DNA of 64,000 nucleotides from Bog-756 sp963725275 (GTDB lineage Bacteria; Actinomycetota; Acidimicrobiia; Acidimicrobiales; RAAP-2). This document shows, one piece after another, positions 15,879-27,772 of the stretch (the first letter of the stretch is position 1; each line of letters starts with the position of its first letter). The notes under the pieces are model-generated. The model did not search any database, was not told the origin of the DNA, and saw only the letters and a list, made by a program, of their open reading frames with translations. The position numbers and the translations under genes were made by a program. The DNA lies in NCBI GenBank assembly GCA_963725275.1, contig CAVRXS010000003.1:310001-374000 (forward strand), given 5' to 3'.

Positions 15879-18801
15879 TCGTCACCGCTGGCGCTCTCAG
15901 CTGCTGACTTCTTCACGGCGGCCGCTTTCTTGGCCGTCGCCTTCTTCGCGGTCGTCTTCTTGGCCGGCGCCTTCTTCTTGGCCGGCGCCTTCTTCGCCGC
16001 AGCCTTCTTCTTCGTGGTCCGCTGCGACGGTCCCGCCGCGCGGCGCTCCGCCAACAGCTCCGAGGCCCGCTGGACGGTCAGTTCGTCGACATCGTCGCCG
16101 CGGCGCAACGAGGCGTTGGTGGTTCCGTCGGTCACGTACGGCCCGAAGCGGCCGTCCTTGACCAGCATCTGAAGGCCGGTGTCCGGGTCGGCCCCCATCT
16201 CGCGCAACGGTCCACGTGCGTTGCGCCCACGGGTCTTCGGTTGGGCGAACAGCGCGAGGGCCTCGTCCACCGTGACGGTCAGCAGGTGCTCCTCGGCCTG
16301 AAGGCTGCGGGTGTCGGTCCCCTTCTTCAGGTACGGGCCGAACCTGCCGTTGTGGGCCACGATCTCCTGGCCGCTCTCCGGGTCGGTCCCGACGACCCGC
16401 GGGACGCGGAGCAACGTGAGTGCCTCGTCGAGGGTGAGCGTCTCGGGTGACATAGAGGAGAACAATGACGAGGTCCGGGGCTTGGGGCCGCCCTCTTCGA
16501 GCTCACCGAGCTGGACATAGGGGCCGAACCGTCCGGCCCTGACCTGGACCGGGAGGCCGGTCTCGGGGTCGGGGCCGAGCACGCGGTCCGAGGAGGGCGC
16601 CTCGAGGAGGGCCTCGGCCTTCTCCGTGGTGAGCTCGTCGGGCGCCAGGTCCTCGGGGATCGAGACCCGGTCCTCGCCGCGCTGGAGGTAGGGGCCGTAC
16701 CGGCCCACCCTGGCCACGATCTCCTCGCCGTCGGCTCCCGTCCCGATGTGGATCGAGTTGATCTCCCGGGCGTCGATTTCGCCGAGGTAGGTGGCCACCT
16801 CGCGCTTGAGCCCGAGCGCACCGGGTGCAGCCGGAAGCGGGCCGTCGTGCCCGTCGGTCCCGTTGCCGACAGCTGTGGCACCGGATCCGCTGCCGGTTCC
16901 CCCGTTCGGGGTGGCGCTGCCGAAGTAGAACCGACTCAGCCACGGGAGGGACTCCTCCCGGGCCTCGGCGATCGCATCGAGGTCGTCCTCCATCGATGCG
17001 GTGAAGCCGTAGTCGACGAGGTAGGCGAAGTACCGCTCGAGCAGGCCGACCACCGCGAAGGCGGTGAAGGACGGCACCAGCGCGGTTCCCTTCTTCCACA
17101 CGTACCCGCGGTCGAGGATGGTCGCGATCACGCTCGCATACGTGGAGGGACGGCCGACCCCGAGATCCTCCATGGCCTTGACCAGCGAGGCCTCGGTGTA
17201 CCGGGCCGGCGGCTGGGTGGCGTGGCTCCCCGGTTCGAGGTCTGCCACCGCGGCCGGGTCCCCCTCGGCCATCGGCGGGAGGTGCACCTCGCGATCGGCC
17301 AACTCGGCCTCCGGATCGTCCTCCCCCTCGACGTAGGCGCGGAGGAAGCCGGGGAACTCGATGACCTTGCCCGACGCCGAGAACTCCGCCTCGCGGACGG
17401 CGCCGTCGCCGTCCGATCTGCCGATGAGCCGGACCTGGGCGCTGGTCCCCGTCGCGTCGGTCATCTGGGAGGCGACCGTGCGCTTCCAGATGAGGTCGTA
17501 GAGCCGGAACTCGTCACCCGAGAGCGACCGGGCGGCCTCGTCGGGCGTGCGGAACGTCTCTCCCGCGGGGCGGACCGCCTCGTGGGCCTCTTGCGCGTTC
17601 TTGACCTTGCGCTCGTAGCGCCTGGGCTGGGCGGGAACGTAGTCGGGACCGTAGAGAGCGGTGGCCTGGGACCGTGCGGCCGTGAGCGCCTCGGACGACA
17701 GCGTGGTCGAGTCGGTCCGCATGTAGGTGATCCACCCGTCCTCGTAGAGGCGCTGGGCGATCTGCATGGCCCGCTTGGAGCTGAACCGCAGCTTGCGGCC
17801 GGCTTCCTGCTGGAGGGTGGAGGTCATGAACGGCGGCGCCGGCGAGCGGCGGAACGGCTTGTGGGTCATGGACGAGACGGTGAAGGGCGAGTGCTCGAGG
17901 CCGGCTGCCAGGGCCCTTGCCTCGGGCTCGCCCAGCACGACCACGTTGCCGGGCGAGGTCAGCACCCCGGACTGGTCGAAGTCCTTGCCCGACGCCAACG
18001 GCCGACCGTCGAGGGAGACCAGGGAGGCGACAAAGGACGCCGGCACGCCCTCGGGCACGGGAGTCGCGCCCCTCGGGGTGAAGGTCGCGTCGATCCCCCA
18101 CCAGCCGGCCGAGCGGAAGCCCATCCGCTCGCGTTCCCTCACCACCACCATCCGGGTGGCCACGCTCTGGACCCGACCGGCGGAGAGCCGGGGCATGATC
18201 TTCTTCCAGAGGACGGGGGAGACTTCGTAGCCGTAGAGGCGATCGAGGATCCGGCGGGTCTCCTGGGCGTCGACCAGTTTGTTGTTGACCGTGCGCCATT
18301 CCTGGACCGCACGTTCGATGGCCGGACGGGTGATCTCGTGGAAGACCATCCGCTTGACCGGCACGCTCGGGGAGAGCACCTCGGAGAGCACCTGGAGGAG
18401 GTGCCACGCGATCGACTCGCCCTCCCGGTCCTCGTCAGAGGCCAGGTAGACCTCGCTCGCCCCGCGGGCGAGCTTGCGCAACTTGGCCACCTGGGCCTTC
18501 TTGTCGGCGGGGATCACGTAGAGCGGTTTGAAGCCGTTGTCGACGTCCACGCCGAGACGCGACCAGGGCTCGCCCTTGAAGGCGGCCGGCACCTCGGCCG
18601 CGCTCCGGGGGAGGTCCCGGATGTGGCCGATGGAGGATTCGACCACGTACCCCGGGCCCAACAGGCCGGCGATCGTCTTGGCCTTGGCGGGCGACTCGAC
18701 GATGACCAGGGGTTTCCCCCCACCCCGCGCGCGCCCCCGGCGGCACCGTCGTCGGTGTCGAGGTCGTCTGGGAACGTTTCCGTCAGGTCCGTGGGAGGCA
18801 T
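15875..18801 (-). CDS. topA: DNA topoisomerase I (type IA), N-terminal frameshift in a G6 run
   Basis: Relaxes negative supercoils. Toprim motifs KPLVIVESPAKAKTIAGLLG and YLASDEDREGESIAWHL, active-site tyrosine in ITYMRTDSTTLS, then TopA C-terminal repeats (RYGPYLQRGED and three similar units) instead of zinc fingers, and a Lys/Ala-rich DNA-binding tail, typical of actinobacteria. The first start in the main frame (TTG 18661) would delete the essential VESPAKA motif. The ATG at 18801 opens MPPTDLTETFPDD in another frame; the frames meet at a G6AAAC (18712-18721). One missing G is the simplest cause. About 975 residues when joined. Confidence 0.92.
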
Positions 18802-18931
18802 GGCTGTGGGCACAGGGTTAACGGTGGGATGCGGCCTTGTCAACCCAGCCCGGGATCGGTCGGGGTCCGTCAGCAGCCGTGAGCTGGTGCTTCGTGGCCC
18901 CCGTGGCATCCGCCCCGGGCAGGCGCCGCGT

Positions 18932-21295
<2,364 letters not shown>

Positions 21296-21628
21296 CGGAG
21301 TGGCTCCCTTCGGTGTGCTGCGTGTTCGGATACTGACTCGAATTAGCGATTGTGTGCCGCCGGCCCGTTGCGTGCCGCCGGCTGCTGTGCTGCCTCATTC
21401 TGGTCATGGTCGGGTCACGATGGTGTCATGGTCAGTCGCCGACCGGCAGTCCTGGCGCGGTCGATCGCAGCACGCGAAGGGCGGGGCCCCTGCGACGCCA
21501 CGGCCGTCCGGCCGGACACCGTGGCGAACCCGCAGGTCGCGCCGTTCCCGGCAACGGGGCCAGAAGATAGCGACAAATGGGGTTCGGGGGCAAGGAAGCA
21601 CCCCGGGGGCCTCCGGCACGCCTCCGGA
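21296..21628. other. Intergenic region with no recognised gene
   Basis: 333 bases upstream of hppA and downstream of the permease gene, both on the minus strand. It should hold the hppA promoter and the permease terminator, but I see no convincing hairpin-T tract, tRNA or conserved small protein. It contains short G/C-rich inverted stretches only. Confidence 0.5.
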
Positions 21629-24109
21629 TCAGACCGGCTCGACTCCGGCCTCGGAGCCGGCGATGAGCTCGTAGTCGGGGTTGAGAATGGCCTGGCGGCG
21701 GGCCCAGTCCCCGACCATTCCCTCCACGACCAGGCGGGCTCCTGGCTGGATGCCCGGGATACGGCGCCGGCCCTGGAACACGAGGAGGAGCTTCCCGCTC
21801 TCGTCCGCCAGGACGCACTCGAGGTTTGCGGTCCCGGCCCGGGGCTGGACCCGCACCGACTTGACCCGCCCGGCCACCCGGACCCGCTTCCGCCACTCGG
21901 CGGCGCTGATCGGGATGGTGCCCCGGGCGTGTTCCCCGAAGGCCTGCCGGTCGAACAACGCCCGCGCCGCAGCTTCCCGGTCGTGCGCGCGGTCGGCGGA
22001 TCGGGATCCTGGGCCCGGGCGACCGGCGACATCCGGCTTGCGGCGCCACTCGCGTCGTCGCGAGAGCCAGCCTCCGGTCAGCTGGTAGGGGACGACGGTC
22101 GCGTTGACGTGCGCGAGCTGGCTCACCGCTGCGGCGATGTCGTCGGCGGTGGCGTCGTGGAGCAGTCGCTGCCACCCGCCGGCGAATCCACGGCGGGGAA
22201 GGAGGAAGGAGAGCTCGGTCTCGCCGTCGGCCACTGTTTCGGCCGCCAGCTCGAGCGCGGCCCGGGTGAGCCTCCTGTCCTCGCACTCCTCGATGTCGAG
22301 GGGGAGCTGGGCGAGCCCGAGACGCCGCCACTCGTCCTCGAGCTCGGCAGAAACCTTGGGGTCGAGCGAGAAGTGGACCACCCGGAGCTCGTCCGGGTGA
22401 AGGGTTCGGGCGTACTGGAGCGCGCGTGCCGTGGCCATGTCGAGGCGATCGACCAGCACGATCACAACGTGGCGGTTGAGCACCGGCGCCTCAGCCGCCT
22501 CGGCGGCTCCCACCTCCAGCTGGCGCTCCTCGTTCATGTACTGGTGATGCAGACGCAGGAGGATGACCACCCCGAGGGGCAGGATGATGAGGATCACCCA
22601 TGCGCCCTCGGTGAACTTGGACACGGCGATGATGATGAGGACGATGAAGGAGAGCACCGAGGCGGTCCCGTTGATGGCCAGCCGGCGCCGCCAGTGGTCC
22701 TCGCGGTGGCTGAGGTGGTACTTGGCCATGCCGGCCCCGGCCATGGTGAAGCCGGTGAACACCCCGATGGCGTAAAGGGGGATGAGCTTGTCCACCTTGG
22801 CCTGGGTGATCCACAGCAGGATGATGGAGACCACGGTGAGGACGATGATCCCGGTGGAGAAGACCAGCCGGTGGCCGCGCTTGGTCAGCTGGCGGGGCAG
22901 GTAGGAGTCCTCGGCGGCGAAGCTGGCGAGGAATGGGAAGCCGGTGAAGCTGGTGTTTGCGGCCAGGATGAGGATGAGCGTCGTCCCCACCTGGAGCATG
23001 CCGTAGAAGACATTGCCCAAGCCGCTGGTGCCGTAGACGAACTTGGCGATCTGGGAGATGACGGTGGGTGTGCCCGACTCGTAAGGCACCGGGTGGGTGA
23101 CTGAGGCGAGGATCGAGACGCCGGCGACCAGGCTCCCGAGAATGGTCGCCATCAGCACCATGGTGATCCGGGCATTGCGTGACTCGGGACGGCGGAAGAT
23201 GCTCACCCCGTTGGAGATGGCCTCGGTACCGGTCAGGGCCGATCCCCCTGAGGCGAAGGCCCGCAGGACCACGAAGATGGTGGCACCGTAGAGCAGGCCG
23301 CTCCCTGCGCTCCCGATGTGGACGGTCGGGTTCCCCGCGGTGCCCTGGCCGACGATGGCGTGGGCGTGGAGGGTGCCGTCGACAGCCCGGTAGAGCCCCG
23401 CGGCCATGAGGGCCACCATGTTGACGATGAAGAAGTAGGTCGGGACGGCGAAGACCCGGCCGGCCTCGCGGATGCCCCGCAGGTTCCCGTAAGCAAGGAT
23501 GATCACCAGGGCGATGGCGATCTGGGTGGTGTGCGGCCTCAGCCCCGGGAAGACCGAGGTGATGGCCGACACCCCGGCAGCTACCGACACCGCCACGGTC
23601 AGCGTGTAATCGATGAGGAGGGACATCGCCGCGATCTGGGCCACGGTGAGTCCGAAGTTCTCCCGGCTCACGACATAGGCGCCACCGGCCTTGGTGTACA
23701 CCTTCACCACCTCGAGGTACGAGAGGGTGACGAACACCAGCACGAAGATGACGGCGATGGTCACCGGGATGACCAGCGAGTAGGCCGCAGCCCCGATAGC
23801 GATGACCAGAGGGATGAGCATCTGCTCGGTCGCGTAGGCCGAGGAGGAGATCACGTCGGAGGACAGGACCGCCAGCGCGGTCGGTTTACCGAGTCGCTCC
23901 GAGGTCTGCCGGTCGGAGGCGATCGGCGGCCCGAGCAGTCGGTTCTTGAGCCGGTACCGGAGCGTCTCGGGCAGGTCGACCCCGGCCTGCACCTGCGCCG
24001 CCGGCCTCATCCGCGACGGCACGGCGGGCTCCCCGATGGCCGCCGGTTCTCCGGACGGGGGCGCTGCCGACGTCGCCTGGTCCCCGGTTCCGGTCACGGT
24101 CGGGTCCAC
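21629..24109 (-). CDS. APC-superfamily (KimA/Rv2690c-like) permease fused to a C-terminal OB-fold domain
   Basis: 826 residues. Residues about 60-540 are a 12-helix permease beginning LAVLSSDVISSSAYATEQML, close to the KimA-type K+ importers and mycobacterial Rv2690c. A soluble segment of about 170 residues (VVIVLVDRLDMATARALQYAR) resembles a universal-stress-like fold. The last about 90 residues (RVRVAGRVKSVRVQPRAG, LECVLADESGKLLLVFQGRRRI) form a nucleic-acid-type OB-fold, which in other actinobacteria is a separate gene of the same neighbourhood. It is divergent from two TrkA genes, which supports a K+ role. GTG start at 24109. Confidence 0.8.
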   Translation of the reverse strand: MDPTVTGTGDQATSAAPPSGEPAAIGEPAVPSRMRPAAQVQAGVDLPETLRYRLKNRLLGPPIASDRQTSERLGKPTALAVLSSDVISSSAYATEQMLIPLVIAIGAAAYSLVIPVTIAVIFVLVFVTLSYLEVVKVYTKAGGAYVVSRENFGLTVAQIAAMSLLIDYTLTVAVSVAAGVSAITSVFPGLRPHTTQIAIALVIILAYGNLRGIREAGRVFAVPTYFFIVNMVALMAAGLYRAVDGTLHAHAIVGQGTAGNPTVHIGSAGSGLLYGATIFVVLRAFASGGSALTGTEAISNGVSIFRRPESRNARITMVLMATILGSLVAGVSILASVTHPVPYESGTPTVISQIAKFVYGTSGLGNVFYGMLQVGTTLILILAANTSFTGFPFLASFAAEDSYLPRQLTKRGHRLVFSTGIIVLTVVSIILLWITQAKVDKLIPLYAIGVFTGFTMAGAGMAKYHLSHREDHWRRRLAINGTASVLSFIVLIIIAVSKFTEGAWVILIILPLGVVILLRLHHQYMNEERQLEVGAAEAAEAPVLNRHVVIVLVDRLDMATARALQYARTLHPDELRVVHFSLDPKVSAELEDEWRRLGLAQLPLDIEECEDRRLTRAALELAAETVADGETELSFLLPRRGFAGGWQRLLHDATADDIAAAVSQLAHVNATVVPYQLTGGWLSRRREWRRKPDVAGRPGPGSRSADRAHDREAAARALFDRQAFGEHARGTIPISAAEWRKRVRVAGRVKSVRVQPRAGTANLECVLADESGKLLLVFQGRRRIPGIQPGARLVVEGMVGDWARRQAILNPDYELIAGSEAGVEPV

Positions 24110-24224
24110 CCCATCAGTAAAGCACGGGCCCCCGTCGTGCCTGTGCGCCCCCGGATCCCGACCGGTCCGGGCAAACCGCGGCCGGATGGCTCAAGAGTTG
24201 TGCGCATCCGACGATGCGTGTTGC

Positions 24225-24917
24225 ATGGAACCCGTGCATATCGTCATCGTCGGCTGCGGCCGGGTGGGTTCCGGACTGGGCGTCGGGCTTGTCGCACAGG
24301 GCCACTCGGTGGCCATCATCGACCGGAACCCGCGGGCCTTCAGGCGGCTTCCCGCCGGGTGGGATGGGTCCACTGTGGTCGGCTCCGGCTTCGACCGTGA
24401 CCACCTCGAGGAGGCCGGCGCGCCGAGCGCGTCCGCACTCGCCGCAGTGACCAGCGGCGACAACTCGAACATCCTGACCGCCCGCATCGCACGCGAGACC
24501 TACGAGATCCCCCACGTGGTGGCGCGGATCTACGATCCCCGCCGGGCCCAGATCTACCTCAGACTCGGCATCGCTACCGTCGCCACCGTGTCGTGGACGA
24601 TCGACCAGGTCCGGCGCCGGCTGCTGCCCGACGAGGTGGAGGGCGAGTGGTCCGATCCGACCAGCGCGCTCACCCTCGTCGAGCGCGAGCTGCCCGAGCG
24701 GTGGGCAGGCAAGCGACTGACCGAGCTCTCCGTTCCCGGGGAGGTCACCCTGGTGGCGGTAACCCGGGCCGGCGTCGCCCGCCTCGACATCGGTGACCTC
24801 GTGGGTCAGGACGGTGACGTCCTCCACCTGATGGTCACCACCGGCGCCCTCGAGCGGCTCCGAACCCGACTGCGCGGGAGTGCCGATCCGGCGCCACTGA
24901 TCGAGAAACGGGCATGA
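24225..24917 (+). CDS. trkA: TrkA family potassium uptake regulatory protein (first of pair)
   Basis: 230 residues: N-terminal Rossmann RCK domain with HIVIVGCGRVGSGLGVGL and IIDRNPRAF, then a C-terminal TrkA_C domain. These proteins bind NAD(H)/nucleotides and gate K+ transporters. It overlaps the next trkA gene (ATGA at 24914) and is transcribed away from the KimA-like permease it probably controls. ATG 24225 gives the usual N-terminus; an in-frame ATG at 24186 would add 13 residues. Confidence 0.9.
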   Translation: MEPVHIVIVGCGRVGSGLGVGLVAQGHSVAIIDRNPRAFRRLPAGWDGSTVVGSGFDRDHLEEAGAPSASALAAVTSGDNSNILTARIARETYEIPHVVARIYDPRRAQIYLRLGIATVATVSWTIDQVRRRLLPDEVEGEWSDPTSALTLVERELPERWAGKRLTELSVPGEVTLVAVTRAGVARLDIGDLVGQDGDVLHLMVTTGALERLRTRLRGSADPAPLIEKRA

Positions 24918-25576
24918 AGGTCGCCATCGCCGGCGCCGGCAGCGTCGGAACGGCCATCGCGGCCGACCTGCATGCAGGGGGGCACGACGTCCTGCTCATC
25001 GAGCGGGACCCCGACCTCGTGGAACGGATCCGGAGCTCCCTCGACATCACCTGGGTGGTGGCCGACGCCTGCGAAGTGGCCTCTCTGGACGCGGCGGGCC
25101 TGGCGACGGTCGATGTGGTGGTTGCCGCAACGGGAGACGACGAGGACAACCTGGTCGTCTCCCTGCTCGCCAAGCAGGAGTTCGCCGTCCCGCGGGTGGT
25201 CGCCCGGGTCAACCATCCGAAGAACCAATGGCTGTTCACCGAATCCTGGGGTGTCGACGTCTCGGTGTCGACACCCCAGCTGCTCACCGCCCTGGTCGAG
25301 GAGGCGGTCTCGGTCGGCAGTCTGGTCCGACTCCTCCGCTTCGAGGGCGGCAACGCCCACCTGGTCGAGGTGACCCTGGCGGACGACTCCCCTGCCGCCG
25401 GCGCGACCATCGCCGATCTCGGTGTCCCCCGCGACGCGACCGTGGTCGCCGTCGTCCGCGGCGACCGGCTCATCGTCCCCCGAGGCGACACCCGACTGGC
25501 GATCGGCGACGAAGTGCTGGCCCTGGTCACCGCCGACGCCGAGGACGAGGTACAGCGCCTGCTGGTCGGGACCTGA
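24914..25576 (+). CDS. trkA: TrkA family potassium uptake regulatory protein (second of pair)
   Basis: 220 residues: VAIAGAGSVGTAIAADLHAGG, LLIERDPDLVERI and ATGDDEDNLVVSLLAKQEF form the nucleotide-binding RCK domain; the C-terminal TrkA_C domain starts near residue 140. Coupled to the first copy by ATGA. The two copies correspond to the mycobacterial CeoB/CeoC pair and probably work as a hetero-oligomer on the neighbouring permease. Confidence 0.9.
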   Translation: MKVAIAGAGSVGTAIAADLHAGGHDVLLIERDPDLVERIRSSLDITWVVADACEVASLDAAGLATVDVVVAATGDDEDNLVVSLLAKQEFAVPRVVARVNHPKNQWLFTESWGVDVSVSTPQLLTALVEEAVSVGSLVRLLRFEGGNAHLVEVTLADDSPAAGATIADLGVPRDATVVAVVRGDRLIVPRGDTRLAIGDEVLALVTADAEDEVQRLLVGT

Positions 25577-25581
25577 CCGCC

Positions 25582-26370
25582 ATGCGGGCCGCCTTCTTCG
25601 ATCTGGACAAGACGGTCATCGCCAAGGCGTCGATCGCCGCGTTCGGGCGACCCTTCTACCGGGGCGGGTTGATCAACCGCAGGCTCATCGCCCGCTCCGT
25701 CGTGTCCCAGATCATCTACCTCCACCTCGGCGCGAGCGAGCAGAAGCTGGCCCGGGTGCGCGAGTCGATGCTCATGCTGACCAAGGGCTGGGACCGGGAC
25801 CAGATCCGGGAGATCGTGCGGGAGGCGCTCGAGGAGACGGTCGAGCCGATCATCTTCGCGGAGGCCCTCGACCTCATCGAGGCCCACCGGGCAGCCGGTC
25901 ACCGCGTCTACCTGGTGTCGGCGGCACCCGAGGAGATCGTGGAACCACTCGCCGAGCACCTCGGGGTCGACGGATGCATCGCGACCCGTGCGGTGGTCGA
26001 CGAGGAGGGTCGCTACGCGGGAGAGATGGACTTCTACGCCTACGGCCCCTTCAAGGCAGAGGCCATGCGGGAACTCGCGGAACGCGAGGACCTCGACCTC
26101 TCGGAGTCGTCGGCGTACTCGGACTCCTACACCGACCTGCCGATGCTGGAGGCGGTGGGTCACCCTGTGGCCGTGAACCCGGATCGCGTGCTTGCCAAGG
26201 TGGCCCGCGAGCGCGAGTGGGAGGTCATGCACTTCACCAAGCCGGTCCGTCTCCGGGACCGGGTCTCGGTCCCGAGCCTGCCGATCACCGCGACTGCGGC
26301 AGGGGTGACTGTGGTCGCAACAGTCGGCATCGTTGCCGCCTGGCGCCTCGCACGGCGCCCGCGGGTCTAG
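25582..26370 (+). CDS. HAD-IB family hydrolase with C-terminal membrane anchor
   Basis: 262 residues of the SerB-like HAD subfamily IB. Motif I AAFFDLDKTVIAKAS (nucleophile Asp), motif II LVSAAPEEIV, motif III Lys in FKAEAM, motif IV YSDSYTDLPMLEAVG. A C-terminal hydrophobic helix (ITATAAGVTVVATVGIVAAW) followed by RRPR suggests membrane anchoring. Members are linked to phosphoserine or lysophospholipid phosphate removal; no substrate can be assigned. It begins 5 bases after the second trkA stop. Confidence 0.85.
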   Translation: MRAAFFDLDKTVIAKASIAAFGRPFYRGGLINRRLIARSVVSQIIYLHLGASEQKLARVRESMLMLTKGWDRDQIREIVREALEETVEPIIFAEALDLIEAHRAAGHRVYLVSAAPEEIVEPLAEHLGVDGCIATRAVVDEEGRYAGEMDFYAYGPFKAEAMRELAEREDLDLSESSAYSDSYTDLPMLEAVGHPVAVNPDRVLAKVAREREWEVMHFTKPVRLRDRVSVPSLPITATAAGVTVVATVGIVAAWRLARRPRV

Positions 26371-26500
26371 CCGGTCACGGCCTGCGAACCTCGCGCCGCA
26401 ACGGGCAGGCGTCCCTGACGGGGCACGCAGCGCGCAAGGTCATGTGCTGGGACCCGGTACCCGGCGGACCCGGCCCACAGCGGGACTCAGGTGTCGCGGC

Positions 26501-26575
26501 TCAGGTCGAACGCAACCGCTTCGCGGCGACCGCACCGAGGATGATGATGACAGCGAGGATCACGAGCTTCTTCAT
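26501..26575 (-). CDS. Putative 24-residue single-helix membrane miniprotein
   Basis: Reads MKKLVILAVIIILGAVAAKR followed by LRST and a stop. Basic N-terminus, one hydrophobic helix and a basic C-terminus resemble tiny actinobacterial membrane peptides. The minus-strand TACGCT lies 8 bases before the ATG, the leaderless arrangement seen elsewhere in this window. It lies between the HAD gene and the sigma factor. Coding status is unproven. Confidence 0.4.
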   Translation of the reverse strand: MKKLVILAVIIILGAVAAKRLRST

Positions 26576-26637
26576 GGGCAGAGAGCGTACCCGCTCCCAT
26601 GGCGGCCGGCGAGGGGCGTTTGCCCGTCCCGGGGAAC

Positions 26638-27603
26638 TCAGACCGTGAGCAGGTCCCGTGCGCCGGTGTCCGACGAGGGGTGGCGCAGCTTGGACATGGC
26701 CCGCGCCTCGATCTGACGGATGCGCTCGCGGGTCAGGTTGAAGTGCTCCCCGACCTCCTCGAGCGTGCGGGGCTCACCCCGGTCCAGGCCGAAACGGAGC
26801 CGGAGGATCTCGCGCTCACGCTCGTCGAGGGGGGAGAGCAGGCGGCCGATCTCCTCGGGAAGCAGTGAGACCGCTGCCACCTCGAACGGAGACTCGGCGG
26901 AACGGTCCTCGACCACATCGCCGAGCTCGGCGTCGCCGTCCTCGCGCAGCGGCTCGGAGAGCGAGAGGGGCTCGGCGCGGAAGCGGAGCGCCTCCACCAG
27001 CTTGTCCTCGGGCATCTCGACCTCGGCGCCGAGTTCGGCGAGCGTGGCCGGACGGCCGTACTTGAGCTCGAGCCTCGCCTGCGCCTTCTGCACCCGGGCC
27101 AGCGTGTCGCCGGCGTGGACGGGCAGGCGGATGGTCCTGCCCGTGTTGGCGATGCCACGGGTGATGGCCTGACGGATCCACCAGGTGGCGTACGTCGAGA
27201 ACTTGAAGCCCTTCCGCCAGTCGAACTTCTCGACGGCGTGCATCAGGCCGAGGTTGCCCTCCTGGATGAGGTCGAGGAGAGGAAGCCCGGAGGCCTGGTA
27301 CTTCTTGGCGATGGAGACGACCAGACGGAGGTTCGACTGGACGAACGTCTGCTGTGCGGCCTCCCCTTGCAGGGTGGTGCGCCGCAGCTCCCGGCGCTTG
27401 GCCGGAGTCAGTCCCTTCGGTGCGGACGCCAACTGCCCGTCGGCCTCGCGCCCGGCCTCGATGGCCTGAGCCAAGCGCACCTCGTCATCCTTCGTGAGCA
27501 ACGGGTATTGTCCGATGTCGGTCAGATACAACCGAACCAGATCCTCGTCGTCTCTCTCGAGGCGCTCCTTAGCCAACTTCACCGGGTCCTTCGTGTTCCC
27601 CAC
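26638..27603 (-). CDS. RNA polymerase sigma factor, RpoD/SigA-SigB group
   Basis: 321 residues with sigma regions 1.2 to 4. LVRLYLTDIGQYPLLT (1.2), FVQSNLRLVVSIAKKY and DLIQEGNLGLMHAVEKFDWR (2.1-2.2), FSTYATWWIRQAITR (2.3-2.4), the region 3 GRPATLAELGAEVEM, and region 4.2 TLEEVGEHFNLTRERIRQIE. It lacks the long acidic N-terminus of the largest housekeeping factors, so it may be the principal factor in a short form or a group 2 paralogue. Start GTG 27603. Confidence 0.92.
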   Translation of the reverse strand: MGNTKDPVKLAKERLERDDEDLVRLYLTDIGQYPLLTKDDEVRLAQAIEAGREADGQLASAPKGLTPAKRRELRRTTLQGEAAQQTFVQSNLRLVVSIAKKYQASGLPLLDLIQEGNLGLMHAVEKFDWRKGFKFSTYATWWIRQAITRGIANTGRTIRLPVHAGDTLARVQKAQARLELKYGRPATLAELGAEVEMPEDKLVEALRFRAEPLSLSEPLREDGDAELGDVVEDRSAESPFEVAAVSLLPEEIGRLLSPLDEREREILRLRFGLDRGEPRTLEEVGEHFNLTRERIRQIEARAMSKLRHPSSDTGARDLLTV

Positions 27604-27772
27604 CGGGGTGGGGGAGACCAGACCTCAGAATCGCCTCAGGATGGGGGTACCCCGCAGAGCGGGGTGGGCGACGCAGGCCTGGCGTTGTCGGGCGCAACGA
27701 TTGCTGCTTCCGAAGTTTACCGGACGCGTCAAGCCCCCCGAACGCAGGGCCTGGTCACGAAGGGCGCCTGCC

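Noticed and set aside
15900..16020. Low-complexity repeat suggestive of a separate element
   Set aside because: It encodes the Lys/Ala-rich C-terminal tail of topoisomerase I, common in actinobacteria.
26638..27603. Calling the sigma factor the principal housekeeping factor with certainty
   Set aside because: It is shorter than most RpoD proteins, and without the rest of the genome a group 2 paralogue cannot be excluded.
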